Assembly: GCA_947449025.1 (NCBI GenBank)
Contig: CANFQF010000011.1
Location: 1-37,754 of the forward strand
Direction of reading: 5' to 3'
DNA: 37,754 bases
Source: Comamonadaceae bacterium
Lineage (GTDB): Bacteria > Pseudomonadota > Gammaproteobacteria > Burkholderiales > Burkholderiaceae_C
Shown: positions 33,386 to 37,754 of the stretch, piece after piece
Position numbering within the stretch: the first letter of the stretch is position 1
How the letters are laid out: the number at the start of each line of letters is the position of its first letter
Notes under the pieces: generated by a model
The model's database searches: none
Told to the model about the DNA's origin: nothing
Seen by the model: only the letters and a program-made list of their open reading frames with translations
Position numbers and translations under genes: made by a program

Positions 33386-33394
33386 TGCTAGATT
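33386..33394 (+). promoter_or_regulatory. Extended -10 promoter element for the aroG leader
   Basis: TGCTAGATT fits TGn followed by a -10 hexamer with four of six consensus bases. No good -35 is seen 17 bp upstream, as is usual for extended -10 promoters. Transcription would begin at about 33401, practically at the leader ATG (33402), giving a leaderless leader peptide; no ribosome site precedes that ATG. Confidence 0.45.
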
Positions 33395-33401
33395 CCCCCA
33401 C

Positions 33402-33473
33402 ATGCCTCGCGCGAACGTTTTCTTTTTTGCGTACTTTTATTTCTCCAGCCCCACCGGCGGCCGAGAGACCTGA
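33402..33473 (+). CDS. Phe/Tyr-rich leader peptide controlling DAHP synthase
   Basis: This is a 23-codon frame, ATG at 33402 to TGA at 33471-33473. The peptide starts MPRANV, carries FFFAYFYF (codons 33420-33443) and ends SSPTGGRET. Six Phe and two Tyr codons in the 24 bases are far beyond chance in a GC-rich genome where T-runs are rare. E. coli pheA and pheST leaders have the same type of run (known). The stop codon lies 10 bases after the copy of the terminator arm, where a terminating ribosome would cover it. Role inferred: a sensor of charged tRNA-Phe and tRNA-Tyr; slow translation spares aroG transcription. Not covered by a normal gene-length cutoff and easily missed. Confidence 0.85.
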   Translation: MPRANVFFFAYFYFSSPTGGRET

Positions 33474-33538
33474 GCGCAGCAAAAAGAAAGCACTCAAGAA
33501 TCCCGAAAAACCGCCGGTCCCCACCGGCGGTTTTTTTT
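33449..33538 (+). promoter_or_regulatory. Attenuator: mutually exclusive antiterminator and terminator
   Basis: CCCCACCGGCGG occurs twice, at 33449-33460 inside the leader frame and at 33519-33530 in the terminator. Both copies contain ACCGGCGG, which can pair with CCGCCGGT at 33511-33518. The first copy would form an antiterminator, the second the terminator. A ribosome stalled on the Tyr/Phe codons (up to 33443) leaves 33453-33460 free. A ribosome reaching the stop at 33471 covers it, letting the terminator form. No protector hairpin for an untranslated leader is evident. Confidence 0.8.
33506..33538 (+). terminator. Rho-independent terminator of the aroG attenuator
   Basis: The stem CCGCCGGT (33511-33518) / ACCGGCGG (33523-33530) is extended by five A-T pairs, has the loop CCCC and is followed by eight T (33531-33538). 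This is the strongest intrinsic terminator in the window. It lies 48 bp before the aroG start codon, so it must be bypassed for the gene to be expressed. Confidence 0.93.
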
Positions 33539-33586
33539 CGTCCCCTTCAATCTCTCTCGAATCACCACTTGAACAGGAGCTTCCCG

Positions 33587-34705
33587 ATGTCCGCCAAGCC
33601 CACCACCGATACGTCCTGGTATTCGCACCCTGCCGACAAGACTGGCCAGACCGACGATCAGCGTATCAAGGACATCACCGTGCTCCCCCCGCCCGAACAC
33701 CTCATCCGTTTTTTCCCCATCTCCGGCACGGCGGTGGAGCGGCTCATCACCGACACCCGCCGCCGCATCCACGACATCATGAGCGGCAAGGACGACCGCT
33801 TGCTGGTGGTCATCGGCCCTTGCTCCATCCATGACCCGGCCGCCGCCCTCGAGTACGCCCGTCGCCTCAAGCCGCTGCGTGAGCACTACGCCGACACGTT
33901 GGAGATCGTGATGCGGGTCTACTTCGAAAAGCCCCGAACCACGGTGGGTTGGAAGGGTCTGATCAACGACCCCTACCTCGACGAGAGCTACCGCATCGAC
34001 GAAGGCCTGCGCATCGCGCGCCAGCTCCTCATCGAAATCAACCGCCAGGGCCTGCCGGCCGGCAGCGAGTTCCTCGACACCATCTCGCCCCAGTACATCG
34101 GTGACCTGATCGCCTGGGGGGCCATCGGCGCCCGCACCACCGAGAGCCAGGTGCACCGCGAGCTGGCCTCGGGCCTGTCGGCGCCCATTGGCTTCAAGAA
34201 CGGCACGGACGGCAATATTCGCATCGCCACCGACGCCATCCAGGCGGCGGCCCGTGGCCACCATTTCCTGTCTGTCCACAAGAACGGCCAGGTCGCCATC
34301 GTGCAGACCCAGGGCAACAAGGACTGCCACGTCATCCTGCGCGGCGGCAAAGCGCCCAACTACGACGCGGACAGCGTGGCGGCTGCCTGCAAGGATCTGG
34401 CCGCTGCCGGTCTGCCGCCCAGCCTGATGGTGGACTGCAGCCACGCCAACAGCAGCAAGCAGCATGAGAAGCAGGTGGACGTCGCCGTGGACATTGCCCA
34501 GCAGATCAGCGCGGGTTCGCGCAGCATCTTCGGCGTGATGGTCGAGAGCCACCTAGAGGCCGGCGCACAGAAGTTCACCCCTGGCAAAGACGAGGTGAGC
34601 AAGCTGGTCTATGGCAAGAGCATCACCGATGCGTGCCTGGGCTGGGAGCCCTCGCAGCAGGTGCTGGCCACCCTGTCGGAGGCGGTGCGCAAGCGGCGCG
34701 CCTGA
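33587..34705 (+). CDS. aroG: 3-deoxy-7-phosphoheptulonate (DAHP) synthase, class I, AroG-type
   Basis: This 372-residue enzyme condenses phosphoenolpyruvate and erythrose 4-phosphate, the entry step of the shikimate pathway to Phe, Tyr and Trp. Diagnostic segments are VVIGPCSIHDP, MRVYFEKPRTTVGWKGLIND, FLDTISPQYIGDLIAWGAIGARTTESQVHRELASGLS, FKNGTDG, ILRGGKAPNYD and the C-terminal GKSITDACLGWE. They match the AroF/G/H (type I-alpha) family with full feedback domain. Which amino acid inhibits it cannot be fixed from sequence. The start at 33587 has AGGAG at 33575-33579, 7 nt upstream. The upstream attenuator with Phe and Tyr codons fits a Phe- and Tyr-responsive gene. Confidence 0.96.
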   Translation: MSAKPTTDTSWYSHPADKTGQTDDQRIKDITVLPPPEHLIRFFPISGTAVERLITDTRRRIHDIMSGKDDRLLVVIGPCSIHDPAAALEYARRLKPLREHYADTLEIVMRVYFEKPRTTVGWKGLINDPYLDESYRIDEGLRIARQLLIEINRQGLPAGSEFLDTISPQYIGDLIAWGAIGARTTESQVHRELASGLSAPIGFKNGTDGNIRIATDAIQAAARGHHFLSVHKNGQVAIVQTQGNKDCHVILRGGKAPNYDADSVAAACKDLAAAGLPPSLMVDCSHANSSKQHEKQVDVAVDIAQQISAGSRSIFGVMVESHLEAGAQKFTPGKDEVSKLVYGKSITDACLGWEPSQQVLATLSEAVRKRRA

Positions 34706-34746
34706 ACGCCTGGGCCTTCCTGAGGCAGGCGAGGGACAGGCGCCAA

Positions 34747-34773
34747 GCCAGGGGTGCCTTCAGCGCCCCTGGC
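34747..34773 (+). terminator. Hairpin between convergent aroG and mpl
   Basis: GCCAGGGGTGC pairs with GCGCCCCTGGC (11 bp including one G-T pair) around loop CTTCA, in the 84-bp gap between two convergent stops. No T-run follows on either strand, so it may act as a bidirectional, Rho-assisted end. Confidence 0.5.
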
Positions 34774-34789
34774 GGGTGACCCGGGCCGC

Positions 34790-36217
34790 TCAGTGCGGCA
34801 ACGCCGCCAGCAGCTTGGCGTGAATGCCGCCAAAGCCGCCATTGCTCATGCAAAGAATCTGGTCGCCAGGCCGGGCTGCGGCCGCGACCTGGCGGACCAG
34901 GGTGTCGATGTCCCCCGCCACTTCGGCGCGCATTCCCATCGGGGCCAGCGCCTCTTTGGCGTCCCAGTCCAGCCCGCCGGCATGGCAAAAAGCCAGGTCA
35001 GCCTGCTCCAGGCTCCAGGGCAGCTGGGACTTCATCGTGCCCAGTTTCATGGTGTTTGAGCGAGGCTCGAACACCGCTAGGATCCGCTGACCTGGCTGCA
35101 GCTGCCGGCGCAGGCCGTCGACCGTGGTGCGGATGGCGGTGGGGTGATGGGCGAAGTCGTCAAAAACCGTGACCTCCTTCACCGTGCCGCGCTTTTCCAT
35201 GCGGCGCCGGACGTTCTGGAACTCGGCCAGCGCCGCCGCGGCGACCTCGGGCGGCACGCCGACATGCTCGGCGGCGGCAATCGTTGCCAAGGCGTTGAGC
35301 TGGTTGTGTACGCCGGAAATATCCCACTCGACCCGGCCCACTTTCTTGCCGCGTTGCAGCACATCGAAGGCATGGGGCTCTCCCTGCGCGCTGAAGTCGC
35401 TCACCGCGGCGCCGAAGCTGCGCACCTCGCTCCAGCAACCCTGGTGCAGCACCCGTGCCAGGCTCTCCTCGAGGCCGTTGACCACCAGCCGGCCCGAGGC
35501 CGGCACAGTGCGCACCAAGTGGTGGAACTGCCGCTCGATCGCCGCCAGGTTGTCAAAAATATCGGCGTGATCGAACTCCAGGTTATTGAGGATGGCGGTG
35601 CGCGGCCGGTAGTGGACGAACTTGCTGCGCTTGTCGAAAAAGGCAGTGTCGTACTCGTCGGCCTCAATGACGAAGAGGGGCCGCTGCTCAGTCGGGGCGC
35701 CCTCAGTGGGCAGCGAACCCCGCGTAGCGGGGAGCGTGGGGGCGCCTAGCCTGGCAGACACGCCAAAGTTCATCGGTACCCCGCCCACCAGAAAGCCTGG
35801 CGCCAGTCCGGCTCGCTCGAGCACCCAGGCCAGCATGGAGGTGGTGGTGGTCTTGCCATGGGTCCCCGCCACCGCCAGCACATGGCGCCCCTGCAGCACG
35901 TTCTCCAGCAACCACTGGGGGCCGCTCACATAGGGCTGGCCCGACTCGAGGATGGCCTCCATCAGCGGGAACTTCGGGCTTGCATCCGGGAGGCGGGCGC
36001 GCGACACCACATTGCCGATCACCCAGACGTCGGGCCTCTGCGCCATCTGGTCTGCGCCGAAGCCCTCGATCAGGTCGATGCCCAGCGCCCGCAACTGGTC
36101 GCTCATCGGGGGGTAGACGCCAGCGTCGCAGCCGGTCACCCGGTGGCCGGCCTCGCGGGCCAGTGCGGCCAGGCCGCCCATGAAGGTTCCGCAGATGCCC
36201 AGGATGTGAATATGCAT
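34790..36217 (-). CDS. mpl: UDP-N-acetylmuramate:L-Ala-gamma-D-Glu-meso-DAP ligase
   Basis: This 475-residue murein-recycling enzyme joins the recovered tripeptide to UDP-MurNAc in the cytoplasm. Mur-ligase landmarks: the nucleotide-binding start HILGICGTFMGGLA (residues 4-17), the ATP loop GTHGKTTTT (118-126), FVIEADEYDTAFFDKRSKFVHY, NNLEFDHADIF and DDFAHHPTAI. Wording such as EADEYDTAFFDKRSKFVHY is specific to Mpl rather than MurC. Residues about 159-180 are an extra loop absent from the E. coli protein, encoded by a palindromic repeat (35696-35746). The start is 119 bp from the divergent hypothetical gene. Confidence 0.96.
   Translation of the reverse strand: MHIHILGICGTFMGGLAALAREAGHRVTGCDAGVYPPMSDQLRALGIDLIEGFGADQMAQRPDVWVIGNVVSRARLPDASPKFPLMEAILESGQPYVSGPQWLLENVLQGRHVLAVAGTHGKTTTTSMLAWVLERAGLAPGFLVGGVPMNFGVSARLGAPTLPATRGSLPTEGAPTEQRPLFVIEADEYDTAFFDKRSKFVHYRPRTAILNNLEFDHADIFDNLAAIERQFHHLVRTVPASGRLVVNGLEESLARVLHQGCWSEVRSFGAAVSDFSAQGEPHAFDVLQRGKKVGRVEWDISGVHNQLNALATIAAAEHVGVPPEVAAAALAEFQNVRRRMEKRGTVKEVTVFDDFAHHPTAIRTTVDGLRRQLQPGQRILAVFEPRSNTMKLGTMKSQLPWSLEQADLAFCHAGGLDWDAKEALAPMGMRAEVAGDIDTLVRQVAAAARPGDQILCMSNGGFGGIHAKLLAALPH
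35696..35746 (-). repeat. REP-like palindromic element inside mpl
   Basis: The element is bounded by GGCGCC at 35696-35701 and 35741-35746 and has the central hairpin CCCCGC-GTA-GCGGGG (35718-35732). It resembles the short GC palindromes I recall from intergenic regions of Comamonadaceae, but here is read in frame as part of the APTLPATRGSLPTEGAPTEQ loop of Mpl. Confidence 0.65.
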
Positions 36218-36336
36218 GGCCCGGGATTATCGGCGCGGCCACCGGCCATTCCGGGCTTCCCCACTGCTGTCTCCGGCTCGCCCCCGTAAATCCCTGCCGG
36301 TTGGGCGGGTGCCGTGAGCGTGGACAATGGACCCCC

Positions 36337-36933
36337 ATGGAAAGCGCCGCCCACGAAATCGCTGCCGCTGCCGCCCGCCTCGTTGTCGAGGAAGGGCTGG
36401 AGTGGGGCCCCGCCAAGCGCCGTGCACTCAAGGTCCTGGGCCTGGGCCCGCGCACCGCGCTGCCGGCCAATGAGCTGGTGGAAGACGCGGTGCGCGAGTA
36501 CATCGACATCTTCTGCGCCGACACCCAGCCCGTCGAACTGGCCGCCCTGCGGCGCTTGGCGGCGGTCTGGATGGAGCGTCTGGCCGAGTTCCGCCCGCAC
36601 CTGGCTGGCGCGGTCTGGCACGGCACCGCCACCCGGCTGTCCGACATCTATCTGCAACTGTTTTGCGACGACCCCAAGTCCGCCGAGATCACCCTCATCG
36701 ACAAGGGCGTGGCATTTGAAGCCCGCAGCGTCCCGGGCTTTCGCGGCGAGCCGGTCGACGCCCTGAGCATGTCCGTCCGCTGCGCCGAACTCGGGGAGTC
36801 CATCGGCGTCCATTTGTTGATCCACGATCTGGACGACCTGCGCGGCGCCTTGCGGCCGGATGCCCGCGGACGCCCGCCTCGGGGTGACCTGGCCGATCTG
36901 CGGGCACGCCTGGACCAGGAGGCACCCGCGTGA
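36337..36933 (+). CDS. Conserved-type hypothetical protein
   Basis: The product is 198 residues. I do not recognise the family. The N-terminal third is helical (AAHEIAAAAARLVVEEGLEWGPAKRRALKVLGL), followed by an acidic segment with VEDAVREYIDIFCAD. The middle has ITLIDKGVAFEARSVPGFRGEPVDALSM, which looks like strand-turn elements. The C-terminal end is DLADLRARLDQ. It has no signal peptide or membrane segment and so is probably cytoplasmic. Divergent from mpl (119 bp) and overlapping the TlpA-like gene by 4 bp (GTGA), suggesting co-expression. A similar small gene often accompanies mpl in betaproteobacteria, as far as I recall. Start: the ATG at 36337 fits better than earlier in-frame codons because it leaves a promoter gap. 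Confidence 0.8.
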   Translation: MESAAHEIAAAAARLVVEEGLEWGPAKRRALKVLGLGPRTALPANELVEDAVREYIDIFCADTQPVELAALRRLAAVWMERLAEFRPHLAGAVWHGTATRLSDIYLQLFCDDPKSAEITLIDKGVAFEARSVPGFRGEPVDALSMSVRCAELGESIGVHLLIHDLDDLRGALRPDARGRPPRGDLADLRARLDQEAPA

Positions 36934-37499
36934 GCAGCGCCAACGATCAGCCGAGCCGGAAAGCCCCGACGACCGGACGGCGGCGCGTGCTGCTGGGCGG
37001 CGTGGCCCTGGCTGCGGCCGCAGCTGGCGCAGGGCTGGCCAGTTGGCGGCTGCGTCCGGGCAAGCCGGTGCCGGAGGCAGTGCAGGCGCTGTGGAAACTC
37101 ACGCTGTCCACCCCCGAGGGGCCGCCTCTCGCCCTGGCTGAACTGCGTGGGGGACCGCTTCTGCTCAATTTCTGGGCGACCTGGTGCCCGCCCTGTGTGG
37201 AGGAGCTCCCGCTTCTTGATGCTTTCTACCGCCAAAATTCGGCATCTGGATGGAAAGTTCTCGGGTTGGCGATTGACCAGCCTGCCTCGGTGAAGCGCTT
37301 CCTGGCCCAGCGACCGGTCGGGTTCCCCATGGTGCTGGCTGGTTTTGAGGGCAGCGAGTTAGCACGCAAGCTGGGTAATGAGACGGGTGGATTGCCGTTT
37401 TCTGTCATTTTGGGGGCGGATGGCTCCATCATCGACAAAAAAATGGGGCAATTAACGGCGGAGATGCTTGCCCGCTGGAAGCAGGCGACGCCAATCTAA
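36930..37499 (+). CDS. TlpA-family thiol-disulfide oxidoreductase
   Basis: The product is 189 residues, starting at a GTG overlapping the previous stop. The N-terminus is a signal anchor: TGRRRVLLGGVALAAAAAGAG (about 15-35), with a twin-arginine-like RRRVLLG motif, so export may be by Tat or Sec. The mature part is a thioredoxin fold with active site FWATWCPPCVEE (Cys at 86 and 89) and the cis-Pro loop GGLPFSVILG. TlpA/ResA-like proteins keep periplasmic cysteines reduced, often for cytochrome c maturation. No cytochrome gene is adjacent. The next gene is accB, 181 bp downstream; I recall aroQ at this place in some relatives, but it is not here. Confidence 0.88.
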   Translation: MSSANDQPSRKAPTTGRRRVLLGGVALAAAAAGAGLASWRLRPGKPVPEAVQALWKLTLSTPEGPPLALAELRGGPLLLNFWATWCPPCVEELPLLDAFYRQNSASGWKVLGLAIDQPASVKRFLAQRPVGFPMVLAGFEGSELARKLGNETGGLPFSVILGADGSIIDKKMGQLTAEMLARWKQATPI

Positions 37500-37680
37500 G
37501 CCCCCGTACGGCGCAGTCACCCTCCTGCTGCCAGTCCGAATCCCTTCCGAGTCGGTCAGCATGACCGACGATGGCCTCCGGCGGCGACCCTCCCTGTCAA
37601 ATCGATCCAGATAGCTGTTTTTAGGCTACATTCGCCAATCGATTGCGTTCGCTTACGAATTACGGAATCCCGGAGAGCCC

Positions 37681-37754
37681 ATGGACCTGCGAAAACTCAA
37701 GACATTGATCGACCTGGTGTCGGAATCCAATGTCTCCGAACTGGAAATCACCGA
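37681..37754 (+). CDS. accB: Biotin carboxyl carrier protein of acetyl-CoA carboxylase, N-terminal fragment
   Basis: Only the first 24 codons are present. They read MDLRKLKTLIDLVSESNVSE followed by LEIT, almost the same as the start of E. coli AccB ([20 protein letters not shown]). AccB carries the biotin used in the first step of fatty acid synthesis. GGAGAG at 37672-37677 is the ribosome site. The 181-bp upstream gap is less GC-rich than the rest and has TACATT at 37627-37632 as a possible -10; no clear -35 is seen. Confidence 0.85.
   Translation, partial: MDLRKLKTLIDLVSESNVSELEIT

Noticed and set aside
1-37754. CRISPR arrays, insertion sequences, tRNA or rRNA genes
   Set aside because: I saw no regular spaced repeats, no transposase-like protein and no tRNA/rRNA-like segment in any gap; all intergenic stretches are shorter than 350 bp.

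Overview
The window is GC-rich chromosomal DNA from a betaproteobacterium, most likely a member of the Burkholderiales (Comamonadaceae or a neighbouring family). The evidence is a DUF3460 gene beside scpA, the mtgA/TonB/RNase II block, an Mpl-hypothetical-TlpA-AccB block, and the dense, compact coding. Most of it is housekeeping, with two accessory islands.

Layout. 1-1384 (minus strand): start of nadB, then scpA and a DUF3460 gene. 1385-6171 (plus): a type III secretion (T3S) class I chaperone and a 1384-residue T3S effector-like protein, 3 nt apart, preceded by a near-consensus HrpL-type hrp box. 6168-9838 (minus): a SulP-type anion transporter without a STAS domain, a small lipoprotein and metG. 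9922-11016 (plus): apbC/mrp. 11205-24140 (plus): a two-gene NRPS-PKS locus. 24017-26638 (plus): a YbbP-like FtsX permease whose start lies inside the PKS gene. 26681-30547 (minus): mtgA, a TonB-family gene and an RNase II family gene. 30618-33240 (plus): rodA and tldD. 33359-34705 (plus): a terminator, a short leader-peptide gene, an attenuator and DAHP synthase. 34790-36217 (minus): mpl. 36337-37754 (plus): an unrecognised gene, a TlpA-like thioredoxin and the start of accB.

How the genes work together. The NRPS reads as formyltransferase - adenylation (glycine-like code) with an embedded luciferase-like monooxygenase - carrier protein. The PKS reads as KS-AT-KR-DH-ACP-TE, with KR before DH. 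Together they form a minimal assembly line that would start on an N-formylated, possibly oxidised glycine, add one malonate-type unit, reduce and dehydrate it, and release it through the thioesterase. No dedicated regulator, exporter or phosphopantetheinyl transferase is present in the window.

The clearest regulatory element is upstream of DAHP synthase. A 23-codon open frame carries the run FFFAYFYF (six Phe and two Tyr codons). It is followed by a strong intrinsic terminator whose 3' arm is repeated exactly inside the leader frame, as expected for ribosome-mediated attenuation by aromatic amino acids. The leader ATG lies about 7 nt after an extended -10 element, so the leader mRNA may be leaderless.
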